IMG/VR virus record: IMGVR_UViG_3300021223_000019
Location: 1 to 43,172 of that record
Reading direction: 5' to 3' (one strand)
From: a virus
Length of the DNA stretch: 43,172 nucleotides
Part shown: positions 1-7,831 of the stretch, in pieces
How the letters are laid out: every line of letters starts with the position of its first letter
How positions within the stretch are numbered: the stretch's first letter is position 1
Notes under the pieces: generated by a model
What the model saw: the letters and a program-made list of their open reading frames with translations, nothing else
Databases searched by the model: none
What the model was told of the DNA's origin: nothing
Translations under genes and position numbers: made by a program

Positions 1-1098
1 TTACGAAAGGCTGGACAGGTAGTCGTCGTAACCAAATTCACGAACAACTTCGACTGTACCGTCGAGTTGTTTCACTACGATGGACGGCATTTTCAGGCCG
101 TTGAACCAGTTTTTCTTGACCATGGTGTAGCCTGCCGTGTCGATGAACGACAGTCGATCGCCGATGGTCAGCGGCTGATCAAATTGGTATTCGCCGAAGA
201 TGTCCCCGGCCAGGCACGACTTGCCGCACACCATGTAGGTGTGTTCACCGTCGCTTGGCGCCAGCTTGGCGTTGAGGCGATAGATCAGCAGGTCCAGCAG
301 GTGCGCTTCGATGGAGCTGTCTACTACGGCGAGGTTCTTGCCGTTGTAGAGGGTGTCGAGCACGGTGACTTCCAGGGATGCGCTATTGGTGATCGCCGCT
401 TCGCCGGGTTCCAAATACACCTGCACGTCGTACTTCTGCGAGAACGCCTTGAGGCGCTGGCAGAAGGCGTCGATGGCATAACCTTCACCGGTAAAGTGGA
501 TGCCGCCGCCGAGGCTGACCCAATTGACCTTGTGCAGCAGCGCGCCGAAGCGTTCTTCAATAGTGTTCAGCATCTGGTCGAACAGGTTGAAGTCGCCGTT
601 CTCACAGTTGTTATGGAACATGAAGCCGGAGATTTGATCGATCACGCCTTCTATCTTCACCGGGTCCCATTCGCCCAGGCGGCTGAACGGGCGCGCCGGG
701 TCGGCCAGCAGGTAATCGGAACTGCTCACTTGCGGGTTGACCCGCAGGCCGCGCGTCTTGCCTTCGGAGCGCTCGGCAAAGCGTTGCAGTTGGCTGATGG
801 AGTTGAAGATGATCTTGTCGCAATTGTCGAGCATCTCCTCGATCTCATCGTCGGCCCAGGCCACGCTGTAGGCATGCGCTTCACCTTCAAACTTCTGGCG
901 ACCCAGCTTGAGCTCGTACAGCGACGACGAGGTGGTGCCGTCCATATATTCCTGCATCAGGTCGAACACTGACCAGGTGGCGAAGCACTTGAGTGCCAGC
1001 AGGGCCTTGGCGCCGGACTGTTCGCGCACGTAGGCGATCTTCTGCATGTTCACCAGAAGCTTCTGTTTATCAATGAGGTAGTACGGTGTTTTGATCAT
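1..1098 (-). CDS. nspC: Carboxynorspermidine/carboxyspermidine decarboxylase
   Basis: This is a PLP-dependent fold-III decarboxylase that releases CO2 from carboxynorspermidine or carboxyspermidine to form a triamine in the cytoplasm. The PLP lysine is Lys37 in ALLALKCFATW. The EPGEA motif near residue 230 binds the cofactor phosphate. The CGKSCLAGD motif carries the C-terminal active-site cysteine. At 365 residues it has normal family length and is complete, with the stop codon at the window edge. I chose the ATG at 1098 because a GAGG lies 9 bases upstream and the family starts with IKTPYYLID; an ATG at 1140 would add 14 atypical residues. It is a host chromosomal gene outside the prophage. 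Confidence 0.93.
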   Translation of the reverse strand: MIKTPYYLIDKQKLLVNMQKIAYVREQSGAKALLALKCFATWSVFDLMQEYMDGTTSSSLYELKLGRQKFEGEAHAYSVAWADDEIEEMLDNCDKIIFNSISQLQRFAERSEGKTRGLRVNPQVSSSDYLLADPARPFSRLGEWDPVKIEGVIDQISGFMFHNNCENGDFNLFDQMLNTIEERFGALLHKVNWVSLGGGIHFTGEGYAIDAFCQRLKAFSQKYDVQVYLEPGEAAITNSASLEVTVLDTLYNGKNLAVVDSSIEAHLLDLLIYRLNAKLAPSDGEHTYMVCGKSCLAGDIFGEYQFDQPLTIGDRLSFIDTAGYTMVKKNWFNGLKMPSIVVKQLDGTVEVVREFGYDDYLSSLS

Positions 1099-1198
1099 TT
1101 TCAGAGCCTCGGGCAGGGCCAGCCAAAAAAGGACACGCATTGTGCCCGCACTTGATTCAGATCGAAAGGTTAGTGAGCGGATTTTGCTGGCGCGGTGA

Positions 1199-1212
1199 CC
1201 AGGCTAGCCTGG
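1199..1212. promoter_or_regulatory. 14-bp perfect palindrome upstream of nspC
   Basis: CCAGGCTAGCCTGG is a perfect 14-bp palindrome about 100 bp upstream of the nspC start, between the divergent nspC and tRNA-Cys transcription units. It could be an operator, but no regulator is identified. The rest of 1140-1326 shows no gene. Confidence 0.25.
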
Positions 1213-1326
1213 CAATGTGACTGTCGATGGGGCACGAGAGAAGTCGATAAGAATCCACTTCGCAACGCCACAAGCGCCTATACTGCCCGCCGCACCCCGC
1301 ACAGAATATTTTTTGAAATCAAGGGG

Positions 1327-1355
1327 TTGCCAGCTTCGGCAAATGAGTACATAAT
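1327..1355 (+). promoter_or_regulatory. Candidate sigma70 promoter for tRNA-Cys
   Basis: TTGCCA (1327-1332) and CATAAT (1350-1355) are separated by 17 bp, each five of six matches to consensus. Transcription would begin near 1362 and give a leader of about 124 nt before tRNA-Cys. Nothing coding is supported in that leader. Confidence 0.45.
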
Positions 1356-1485
1356 TGCGCCCATCGAACGCACTGAAGCAATAAAAACTTCAATGTTTTC
1401 AATGAGTTAGAGTAGAGGCAAGCTTCATATAGCCCACTCAAGTTTGTATGCGGTGAATGTCGGCTGTAAGGCATTGATCGTTTGA

Positions 1486-1559
1486 GGCCGAGTAGCAAAA
1501 TGGTTATGCAGCGGATTGCAAATCCGCCTACGCCGGTTCGATTCCGACCTCGGCCTCCA
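1486..1559 (+). tRNA. tRNA-Cys (GCA anticodon), phage integration target
   Basis: This is a 74-nt cloverleaf. The acceptor arms GGCCGAG and CTCGGCC are followed by T and an encoded CCA. The anticodon loop TTGCAAA is flanked by GGA and TCC and reads cysteine codons. The T arm GCCGGTTCGATTCCGAC is intact. The 3' half from 1513 is the phage-derived copy after integration, so the host keeps a functional tRNA. Confidence 0.97.
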
Positions 1560-1567
1560 CTCTTAAA
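1513..1567. repeat. attL core (direct repeat with attR)
   Basis: These 55 bases, from the anticodon stem of tRNA-Cys through the CCA plus CTCTTAAA, recur exactly at 42734-42788. To the left, homology stops at once (CGG here, TGG there). To the right, there is a one-base length difference, then the terminator is again identical for 39 bp. Crossover therefore took place within the tRNA 3' half, the usual site for tyrosine integrases. Confidence 0.95.
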
Positions 1568-1568
1568 G

Positions 1569-1599
1569 CCCCGTAGATCAATGATCTACGGGGTTTTTT
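1569..1599 (+). terminator. Rho-independent terminator behind tRNA-Cys
   Basis: A perfect 11-bp stem CCCCGTAGATC/GATCTACGGGG with an AAT loop is followed by six T residues. An identical hairpin lies behind attR at 42791-42821. The copy here came with the phage. Confidence 0.95.
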
Positions 1600-1616
1600 A
1601 TTGCCTGCGATTTGAG

Positions 1617-1651
1617 ATCGTTTCCGCAACTTTTACAATCGTTTCCGCAAC
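1617..1651. repeat. Tandem ATCGTTTCCGCAAC repeats, candidate integrase arm sites
   Basis: Two copies of ATCGTTTCCGCAAC start at 1617 and 1638, two helical turns apart, directly inside attL. A related ATTCCGCAAC sits at 42621-42630 just inside attR. This arrangement suits arm-type integrase or accessory-factor sites, but that role is inferred. Confidence 0.45.
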
Positions 1652-1700
1652 CCGCCCTGATTTGATATCTCTATAACGGTTTTTCAGGTTTGGAATCGCC

Positions 1701-2189
1701 TTATGGAATTAGAGTTTTTACATCATCCAGCGTTATCGGCGTGGCTATTTCGCCTGACTCCAGTTGTCGCGGATTGTAGGGATATTCGTGTGAGTTTTTA
1801 TAGGCAATCCAGCAAAGGTCATCCTGATGATTGGCTATCAAGGTCTGTACAGTTGCCTCGGGGAGCGAGGGTGTCATTAGCAGGATGTCGAATTCCGCTC
1901 CCTCACCATGCGCCTTTAGCAAGTAACCTTCGGAAACCTTTTCCTGAAACTCAATTGACTGCGGTTCTTTGGGGGAGATGTGTTTCAGAATTTCCTCAGT
2001 GCCTACATTGCCGAGATAGTAATCCACCTGAATTGCAGCGGACTCCGGAGTAGATTTCATGAGTTTTTGCCAGGCGACGACGATTTCATCCCTGCTGCGT
2101 CCAGAGTCACGCATTGTATGAACGGTCTGTGCCTCAGTTGAGTTGAGGTCGAATTGCCCGCGCAATATAAGTGGTCTTCTACGGTTCAT
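1701..2189 (-). CDS. Hypothetical protein, cargo gene between attL and integrase
   Basis: This 162-residue soluble protein has no signal peptide or membrane segment, and I do not recognise its family. It starts MNRRRPLILRGQF and has an acidic C-terminal half. An AGGAG lies 6 bases before the ATG. It is transcribed away from the integrase towards attL and sits at the extreme prophage end. Genes in that position are commonly lysogeny-expressed cargo (superinfection exclusion, host fitness). No function can be assigned from its sequence. Confidence 0.7.
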   Translation of the reverse strand: MNRRRPLILRGQFDLNSTEAQTVHTMRDSGRSRDEIVVAWQKLMKSTPESAAIQVDYYLGNVGTEEILKHISPKEPQSIEFQEKVSEGYLLKAHGEGAEFDILLMTPSLPEATVQTLIANHQDDLCWIAYKNSHEYPYNPRQLESGEIATPITLDDVKTLIP

Positions 2190-2283
2190 TTGCAGCTCCT
2201 TGTTTTTTGAAGGTAGCCATTCTTAGCACAATTACCGCGCGGGCTCGGCACGTGCGTAGATTGTTTCAAATGTTAGGCTCGGT

Positions 2284-3348
2284 TTACTTCGTGGGTTTTA
2301 CAATCTCGCCCACGCGCCGATAGACCTTCTTGGTCATCTCTTCGGTGGAATGACCCAGCAAGCGGCTGGCATGCGTCAGATCTATTTCGCTGGCTGCTTT
2401 CGGTCGGATGTCTTTGAACTGAAACTGGCGAATCAGCACGGCCAAGGCTGAGTCTCCATCGGTGCCGGCTTTTATTGCTGCCTTCTCCCGCGCTTCGTCC
2501 CAGCGGTTACGCAGCATCTGCTGACTCATCCGCAGGCCTGAGGCATTGGTGATCAGCCTTGATGTTTTAATGCCATTGAGCGCTCTGCGTTCCAGGAGAT
2601 CATCGATAAAAGCGCTGAGCCCGGATTGCACCCCATCGTCCTCCAATCGGAGTCGAAGCTTCTTATCTGTTTTGCCTTGTGTAACTCCCAAGAACCCACT
2701 GTTCAAATCGGTGGTGGCTACCTTGAGCACGTCGGCGGGGCGTTGACCACTCAGGTAGGCCAGGTCCATGGCGTCCTTTAGTTCTTGGGCGGCCTCGGTA
2801 TACACCGCATTCCATACGGTATCGCCGGCATAATAGTCCCGGGGCTTTTCCTTATTACGTCGTACGCCGAAGCAAGGGTTGGCGTTGCTGGTTAGACCCC
2901 ACTCGCGCGCGATTGTGAACATGTGCGACAGCAGTGCGATTTCCCGATTGGCCCGAACCTTCGCGGTCCTGGCATCCCGGTACTGCGCGATTACCTGGGG
3001 TGTGATTGAGTCAATGGGGGCTTGCTCAAACGCTTTTCTAAGCTGTTTCAGTTCCTTCATATTGTCTGACTGGGTGCGTAGCCCCTTCTTCGGGATGATC
3101 TCTTTGACATACCTGTCGAATAGCGCACCCAGCAGGTGGCTGGGTTTTGGTGGTGCTTTGCGTTCTAGCCTTGCCCATTCGACTTTTGCCTGATCGAGAT
3201 CGCCGCCCAAGGGAGTCTCCTTGCGTTTGCCGTCGGCGTCCCTGCCGTTGTAGTAGTACCCCGTCCAGATTTTACCGCTCTTAAGCGTGGCGGTGCGACG
3301 GAGCATCCGCGGGGGTAGATCCAGGTTGGCTGAATTTTTCCGGCGCAT
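2284..3348 (-). CDS. int: Tyrosine-family phage integrase
   Basis: This site-specific recombinase integrates and excises the phage at tRNA-Cys. Residues 1-60 resemble an arm-DNA-binding domain (basic, WTGYYYNGRDADGK), 70-150 the core-binding SAM-like domain, and 175-350 the catalytic domain. Visible catalytic residues are Arg203 (SGQRP), Lys226 (QGKTDKK), Arg315 (KDIRPKAA), His333 (LLGHS) and nucleophile Tyr343 (KKVYRR). The first His of the usual HxxR box is Lys312, a variant seen in phage enzymes. The length of 354 residues is normal. It is the last large gene of the leftward operon and lies 0.7 kb from attL. Confidence 0.95.
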   Translation of the reverse strand: MRRKNSANLDLPPRMLRRTATLKSGKIWTGYYYNGRDADGKRKETPLGGDLDQAKVEWARLERKAPPKPSHLLGALFDRYVKEIIPKKGLRTQSDNMKELKQLRKAFEQAPIDSITPQVIAQYRDARTAKVRANREIALLSHMFTIAREWGLTSNANPCFGVRRNKEKPRDYYAGDTVWNAVYTEAAQELKDAMDLAYLSGQRPADVLKVATTDLNSGFLGVTQGKTDKKLRLRLEDDGVQSGLSAFIDDLLERRALNGIKTSRLITNASGLRMSQQMLRNRWDEAREKAAIKAGTDGDSALAVLIRQFQFKDIRPKAASEIDLTHASRLLGHSTEEMTKKVYRRVGEIVKPTK

Positions 3349-3351
3349 CGA

Positions 3352-3591
3352 TCAACTCACGTTCGCAAGGTTGAGTGACCACGTTTCAGCAACTGCATTG
3401 ACTGCGGAAGGTTTAACGCCGGCCAGTTTCATCCGGGCATACACCCGGCCTACGACCGGGCGGCGGGCACCAGTCAGAACAAACTCCCAGTGGTTCTCGG
3501 TCAACCACTGGATTTGCTTTGACGGGATCTGATAGCCGGTGATGGTAGCCAGCTCTTCGTCGGCCAGAGTTTCGCTTTGGAATTCCATCAT
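3352..3591 (-). CDS. DUF4224 protein, possible excisionase-like factor
   Basis: This 79-residue protein has the DUF4224 pattern: an LADEELATITGYQ start, then QIQWLTENHWEFVLTGARRPVV, where a winged-helix-like DNA-binding element is expected. It sits 3 bp upstream of int and overlaps the methyltransferase stop in an ATGA. Position and size match recombination-directionality factors, but that role is inferred. GGAGG precedes the start; the second ATG (3588) is equally possible. Confidence 0.75.
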   Translation of the reverse strand: MMEFQSETLADEELATITGYQIPSKQIQWLTENHWEFVLTGARRPVVGRVYARMKLAGVKPSAVNAVAETWSLNLANVS

Positions 3592-5744
3592 GCTGCCTCC
3601 AGCTGTTCAGTGATGGTCTCGCTCATGTTTGCCCGAATCAGCGCGGCCATGGGTTGAGGGGAGACGGAGTTACCCACCATCCGCACCTGGGCGCGCTTGG
3701 TGAACTTTCGGCCATCGTGCCCCACGTCGATGACGTAGTTGTCTGGGAAACCTTGGGCGCGATACAGCTCGCGCGGGGTGAGCATGCGCATGCCGATATC
3801 GACGATCACATAAGGGGTGCCCTTGATCGTGACGGTTACAAGCGCCAGGCGATCCCGGGTTGTGATGGTTGCTGTTGGGTCGCGCAGGTCGTAGATGTTA
3901 TCGGTGCCGTAATAACCCATCAGGAACGCTGCGACGCGCATTGCACCCTCCTGGTATTCCGGCGCTAGGGTGTACTCGACCAGGGCGTGGTGCTCGGCGC
4001 CGGCGGTGATGGTCGGCACCAGGCCATCCATAGGTTGGCCAATGCAGTTTTTGCGGAGCGTGCATAGGTGGGCGGTGACCACGTTCTGCTGGCTGCCGCT
4101 TGTGGTGATCGCTGTCAGGGGCTCGCTCGGGTGGTGCCCGGGCGTGATGTTGTAGCCGCCGTTGTGTTGAGCAAGGTAGGCGACGGTCAACGCGAAGTGG
4201 CCACCTTTGACATTTGCGCAGATGGCGCGCAGCGGCGAGTTGCCGGGCATGTTGCGCTGGCTACTGCCGTTGGCATGCTCGGTGATGAAGGGGGCAAGCG
4301 TTGGGGTCACCAGCGCGAACCCATGGGAGCCGGTGATGGTTTTCGTAGGGAGGTCGACTGAGTGAACGCGTGAGTCGTCGCTGCCCGAGTGATTTACGCT
4401 GACGATGAACGGGTCTGCGTGATCGATCACATAGCGCTTGGCGCCCTTGCGCAGACGCTCCATGGTCTTGTTGACCAGCGGGCGGCGCACACCTGCGGCG
4501 CGGCCTTCTTCCTTGTCGAGAAAGATGCTGGGGCAGGGGATAGACCAATCAATGCTACTGGCTGCGATGAGCTGCGGCTTTAGTCCCTTTGTCGGAGCTT
4601 TGGTGTGGGTAGGCTCTGGCCATTGAAGTGGCTTGCCGTCGCAGCGGGCCACCAGGTAAAGACGTTCGCGCAATGTGCCGGCACCGAAGTCACTGGCTTT
4701 AAGCTTGCCGTGACGCAGGTCATAGCCCATGCCACGCAGAATCGATTCGAACCGGCGCCAGGTTTGGCCTTTGCGTTTCGGATCGGGTACCAGGTACTGG
4801 TCTTGCACCGGCACCCGTTCTCCGACATCTGCAACACGCAGGTCGCGGCATATGACCCGGCCTGTTGTCGGGCAGCGCTTGGCGATTAGCGGTCCCCACT
4901 GGAGCACCTGCATCACGTTCTCCATGGTGATCATCTGCGGGCGTACCTGGCCAGCCCATTTGATGACCACCCAGGACAGCGAGCGGCTGGTGGTACTGCG
5001 CGGCTGGCCGCCGGCTGCGAGGCTGTGGTGGGTGCATTCGGGGCTGGCATGCAAGTGCAGCACCGGCCGGCCCCGGGTGGCCTTGTGTGGGGAAACCTCA
5101 TAGACATCGGTGATGTAGTGTTCGGCGCTCGGGTGATTGCGCTTGTGCATGCTGATGGCATCGGGATCGTGGTTGATCGCGACATCTACCGGCATGCCGG
5201 TTGCCATCTCCTGGCCCATGGTTGCGCCACCGCCTCCGGCGAAAAGATCAACGCGAATGCCGCCTACCAGGTTGAGTCCGAACTGGGTATGGACTGCGCT
5301 AGTGATCGGGGTGGGTTTGAAAACTTCGCTTTCGGTCTTGCTGGTGCGCTTGGATCTACTCAAGCGCAGGTGGGTAGTGCCTGCGCAATCTGGCGATGGT
5401 TGCGTCTGGATGGCCTTGATGGCGGCGTCATTTTCATGCGGCAGGTCAGGGGACCAGTATCGTCGGCCAGGTTCTGCTTGTGGTGGGGAATCCACACACT
5501 TCGAAACGTGCGTATACCCGACGACAAGCTGCGCGAGCGGGCGTTCCTGAGCGTTCAGCGTTGCATCAACGAGCACTGCCCCGCGCAGCTTTTCGTGGGG
5601 TATAGAAGCATCGGCAGTGACGCTGGAAGAGGCAATAATGCTTGCTGCTACGCAGCAGAGACTGTTTGTTTCTGGCGTGTCGACACCATCGACAGTGCGA
5701 AGCAAAGCGGGCAGGGGGCTGGTGTTATTCTGGTCGTTCTTCAT
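3588..5744 (-). CDS. DNA C5-cytosine methyltransferase
   Basis: It transfers a methyl group from S-adenosylmethionine to cytosine C5 in DNA. Motif I VDLFAGGGGATMG lies at residues 165-177. Catalytic Cys237 is in SPECTHHS (motif IV, PEC instead of PPC). The ENV box has Glu275. GAGTLRERLYLVA fits motif VIII, and the C-terminal LTPRELYRAQGFP and VGNSVSP are motifs IX-X. The first 160 residues are an unusual low-complexity extension. Between VIII and IX lie about five degenerate repeats ending in ALV, probably the target-recognition region. I chose ATG 5744 (GGAGG 8 bases upstream, ATGA overlap with the HD gene). No partner endonuclease is visible, so it is probably a solitary anti-restriction or regulatory methylase. 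Confidence 0.92.
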   Translation of the reverse strand: MKNDQNNTSPLPALLRTVDGVDTPETNSLCCVAASIIASSSVTADASIPHEKLRGAVLVDATLNAQERPLAQLVVGYTHVSKCVDSPPQAEPGRRYWSPDLPHENDAAIKAIQTQPSPDCAGTTHLRLSRSKRTSKTESEVFKPTPITSAVHTQFGLNLVGGIRVDLFAGGGGATMGQEMATGMPVDVAINHDPDAISMHKRNHPSAEHYITDVYEVSPHKATRGRPVLHLHASPECTHHSLAAGGQPRSTTSRSLSWVVIKWAGQVRPQMITMENVMQVLQWGPLIAKRCPTTGRVICRDLRVADVGERVPVQDQYLVPDPKRKGQTWRRFESILRGMGYDLRHGKLKASDFGAGTLRERLYLVARCDGKPLQWPEPTHTKAPTKGLKPQLIAASSIDWSIPCPSIFLDKEEGRAAGVRRPLVNKTMERLRKGAKRYVIDHADPFIVSVNHSGSDDSRVHSVDLPTKTITGSHGFALVTPTLAPFITEHANGSSQRNMPGNSPLRAICANVKGGHFALTVAYLAQHNGGYNITPGHHPSEPLTAITTSGSQQNVVTAHLCTLRKNCIGQPMDGLVPTITAGAEHHALVEYTLAPEYQEGAMRVAAFLMGYYGTDNIYDLRDPTATITTRDRLALVTVTIKGTPYVIVDIGMRMLTPRELYRAQGFPDNYVIDVGHDGRKFTKRAQVRMVGNSVSPQPMAALIRANMSETITEQLEAA

Positions 5745-6283
5745 GCCGCTTTCCTCCGGTGTTCGACACCGAGTTGGTCCATCAGGCGCTGATGGTAGGT
5801 GAGTCGGGCTTCTGCGGCAGGCCATGGTCGAATGGTTTCAGCCATGGGCTCAATGCCGACCAAGCAATCCCAGATAGCCGGATCGGATGGCATGAGGTCC
5901 CGGCGCTCGGTAGCCAGCGCAATCAAGTCGGCCTGGTTTACGCACGGTGGGAGGTCTGTCGCGATGTCGAACCGCTCGCAAACGCGCTGCCAGATCCAGT
6001 CCTCGAAGTCCTGATAGGCATGTATCCACTGCTTCAGTGGCTTGGTCATGTCGCCCAGGTACGCCTCGGTCGCGTCATGGAGCAAGGCGGCGAGCTTGTG
6101 TTCTTCCGGCACCAGCTCGGCGACGATGCAGCTGTGTTGAGCCACGCTGTAGAACTCGCGGGTGTGGCCATTGAAGCGGCAGAGATGGGCCAGTGAGTGT
6201 GAGATGTCCCGTGGATCGATCATGTCGGCGTCGGGCTCGAACAGGTCAAAGCGCTTTCCGGTGTGTGTGAGGATGTAGTTCAT
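5741..6283 (-). CDS. HD-domain phosphohydrolase (YfbR-like)
   Basis: This 180-residue metal-dependent phosphohydrolase of the HD superfamily has His50 in SVAQHS, His69-Asp70 in ALLHDATEAYLGD and a distal Asp in NQADLIALATERR. These are the metal ligands expected for YfbR-type nucleotidases. Phage members are thought to act on nucleotides during replication, though the substrate here is unknown. It overlaps the methyltransferase by ATGA and the 73-residue gene upstream in the same way, so it belongs to the leftward early operon. Confidence 0.85.
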   Translation of the reverse strand: MNYILTHTGKRFDLFEPDADMIDPRDISHSLAHLCRFNGHTREFYSVAQHSCIVAELVPEEHKLAALLHDATEAYLGDMTKPLKQWIHAYQDFEDWIWQRVCERFDIATDLPPCVNQADLIALATERRDLMPSDPAIWDCLVGIEPMAETIRPWPAAEARLTYHQRLMDQLGVEHRRKAA

Positions 6284-6501
6284 GCGGCCTCCTTCACGAG
6301 ATCGGCCAGCAACAGAGCGTTTTCGGTTTTCTTGTGCAGTTGGCGCACGGCGTCGTTGCCGATGAGTGCTTTTAACTGTCGGTCGAATTCCTTGGTGTGG
6401 CGGGTCAGTGCTCGCAGATCATGGGTCGCTTTGGTGTGCTGTTGCTGGAGCGTTCCTGCAGCTTGGGGTGTAAGGCGCAACATTGGGATCGCGCGGCTCA
6501 T
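6280..6501 (-). CDS. Small hypothetical early protein
   Basis: This 73-residue basic, helical protein (MSRAIPMLRLTPQ) is rich in Gln, Lys and Leu, with a probable coiled coil in residues 15-60. The start at 6501 makes an ATGA overlap with the upstream gene, the pattern used throughout this operon. Longer in-frame starts run antisense-like and overlap the upstream gene. I do not recognise the family. Confidence 0.6.
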   Translation of the reverse strand: MSRAIPMLRLTPQAAGTLQQQHTKATHDLRALTRHTKEFDRQLKALIGNDAVRQLHKKTENALLLADLVKEAA

Positions 6502-6896
6502 GCTGCGTCCTCCCGAGATAGAGAGTCCCGCTCCGCAGCCATGCGCAATGCGTGGTCTCGCAGGACAAGCGCTTGAGTTGCGTGGCCTTCGGATTTCAAT
6601 GAGTGGAAAGTATCGGCGGCGAGTTTGAGCTTTCCGGCGATATCCAGAAGAATTTGGCGGTCTTGAGGTTCCCGGATCAAAATTAGTTCCAGGCGCTCGC
6701 ATCGTCGTGTGGTCTTTTCGAGAGCAGTAGCTCCCAGCGATTCACCCTCCTCAATACCCTCGATGTAGCCCTTGGCATGGCCGTCGTCGTAGCCTTTGCT
6801 CCAGCTATTAATCAGTCCGGGCCGGTAACCGACCAAATAGATAATGGCGAGTGTGATTACGATGCTGATCAGTGCGCCGATTTCAGTTGCAGTCAT
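6498..6896 (-). CDS. Hypothetical membrane-anchored early protein
   Basis: This 132-residue protein has one N-terminal transmembrane helix (GALISIVITLAIIYLVGY, about residues 6-23). A glycine-rich stretch follows (KGYDDGHAKGYIEGIEEG), then a soluble coiled-coil-like domain. The ATG at 6896 is preceded by AGGAG at 8 bases; an ATG at 6920 lacks a ribosome site. The topology suggests a cytoplasmic domain tethered to the inner membrane. Function unknown. Confidence 0.65.
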   Translation of the reverse strand: MTATEIGALISIVITLAIIYLVGYRPGLINSWSKGYDDGHAKGYIEGIEEGESLGATALEKTTRRCERLELILIREPQDRQILLDIAGKLKLAADTFHSLKSEGHATQALVLRDHALRMAAERDSLSREDAA

Positions 6897-6949
6897 GTGG
6901 TGTGCTCCTAGTCGATTCAATGCTGGTGGTGGCAGCGGGGTTTGGGTGT

Positions 6950-7147
6950 TTATTCGTCATCTGGATCTTGTGGGTCAGCCAAGCCACACATCAGCTTGGC
7001 CTGGTACGGCATGTAGCCTTCCTCGCGGAGTTGGTCATAGCGGTAGTAATCGGCGGCGAAGTAACAACACTCATCGCACAGCCGGCTAGGTGTTTCTTCG
7101 GTTGAAAGTTGTGTACGGCAGTGCCTGCAATGGGTGGCTGATGACAT
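6950..7147 (-). CDS. Small zinc-ribbon-like early protein
   Basis: This 65-residue protein has two Cys pairs (CRHC near the start and CDEC about 22 residues later), as in a zinc ribbon. An acidic tail ends DPQDPDDE. GGAGG precedes the ATG at 7147, one base after the stop of the PrtN-like gene. Small C4 proteins of this kind are frequent in early phage operons. Role unknown. Confidence 0.65.
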   Translation of the reverse strand: MSSATHCRHCRTQLSTEETPSRLCDECCYFAADYYRYDQLREEGYMPYQAKLMCGLADPQDPDDE

Positions 7148-7148
7148 G

Positions 7149-7469
7149 TCAGCCCTCCATTTCATCGGCGTCTGGCCGGAGCATTTCTTCGTCCGCCTTG
7201 TAGGCGCGGATATCGATCAATGCTGCGACGTGCTTTACGTGGGCGTATTTCGGGGCCTTCCGGCTGCTGTCCAGTGTTGTGACGGGAAGTTGTATGCGTC
7301 CGGTGGCTATCTCAGCGGCAAACGACTCTTTGTTGAGGTTGCGAAAGTAGCGCTCGCGCACCTTTTCCAGAGGGATCATCACATCGCCGAAGATACGGTA
7401 GAGCAGTTCGACGGTTGCCGGGTCTGGTGCAGGCACCAGGCGCAGATGGCTTTGGCTAACGTCCTTCAT
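7149..7469 (-). CDS. prtN-like: PrtN-family pyocin activator protein
   Basis: This 106-residue protein matches the pyocin activator family. The hallmark stretch runs [21 protein letters not shown], followed by [16 protein letters not shown] and [15 protein letters not shown]. In Pseudomonas, PrtN activates R/F/S-pyocin genes through P-box sites after RecA-driven loss of PrtR. Here the gene is inside the early left operon under the phage repressor, with ATGA coupling to its upstream neighbour. It may activate phage genes or cross-talk with resident pyocins; that is inference. Its short size relative to the DNA-binding need is normal for the family. Confidence 0.85.
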   Translation of the reverse strand: MKDVSQSHLRLVPAPDPATVELLYRIFGDVMIPLEKVRERYFRNLNKESFAAEIATGRIQLPVTTLDSSRKAPKYAHVKHVAALIDIRAYKADEEMLRPDADEMEG

Positions 7470-7831
7470 GCGGCGTCCTTGTTCGCTTTTACTGGGTGAA
7501 GATCCTTAAGTGCATCTTCTGCGGTCTTGCCAAATCCCATCAAGTACAGGCCGTCAGAATTGCCATTCATAATTACGCTAAGCGAGTACGCCTGACCTTC
7601 GCGGATGTCGAGCACGGTGTTGTGTCTCTCAATATCTAGCTCCACAGCCAGGAACTCGACAATGGCCGCCAGCTTGCTGTGCTCCTGGTGAGCCAGAATC
7701 AGCGGCGCCGCCTCGATTTGGGCGGCGGTGCTGAGCTGGTTGATGACTTCGGCAATTTTTGTCTGGGTCCGTTGTTCTGCAGGTATGCGCAGCAGATCGA
7801 TGAGGTGTTGATCAGTCAGTTTTTGGTCCAT
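7466..7831 (-). CDS. Hypothetical early protein
   Basis: This 121-residue soluble acidic protein begins [17 protein letters not shown]. It has an alpha-helical N-terminal half and a beta-rich segment ([18 protein letters not shown]). AAGGA precedes the start. It overlaps both neighbours by a few bases, so it is translationally coupled. I do not recognise the family. Confidence 0.65.
   Translation of the reverse strand: MDQKLTDQHLIDLLRIPAEQRTQTKIAEVINQLSTAAQIEAAPLILAHQEHSKLAAIVEFLAVELDIERHNTVLDIREGQAYSLSVIMNGNSDGLYLMGFGKTAEDALKDLHPVKANKDAA

Noticed and set aside
67-972. 301-codon open frame on the plus strand
   Set aside because: It is antisense to the well-supported nspC gene, and its His/Val/Asp-rich composition follows from the GC-rich third positions of that gene.
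5025-5792. 255-codon plus-strand open frame
   Set aside because: Antisense to the methyltransferase gene, whose conserved motifs fix the real strand; no ribosome site.
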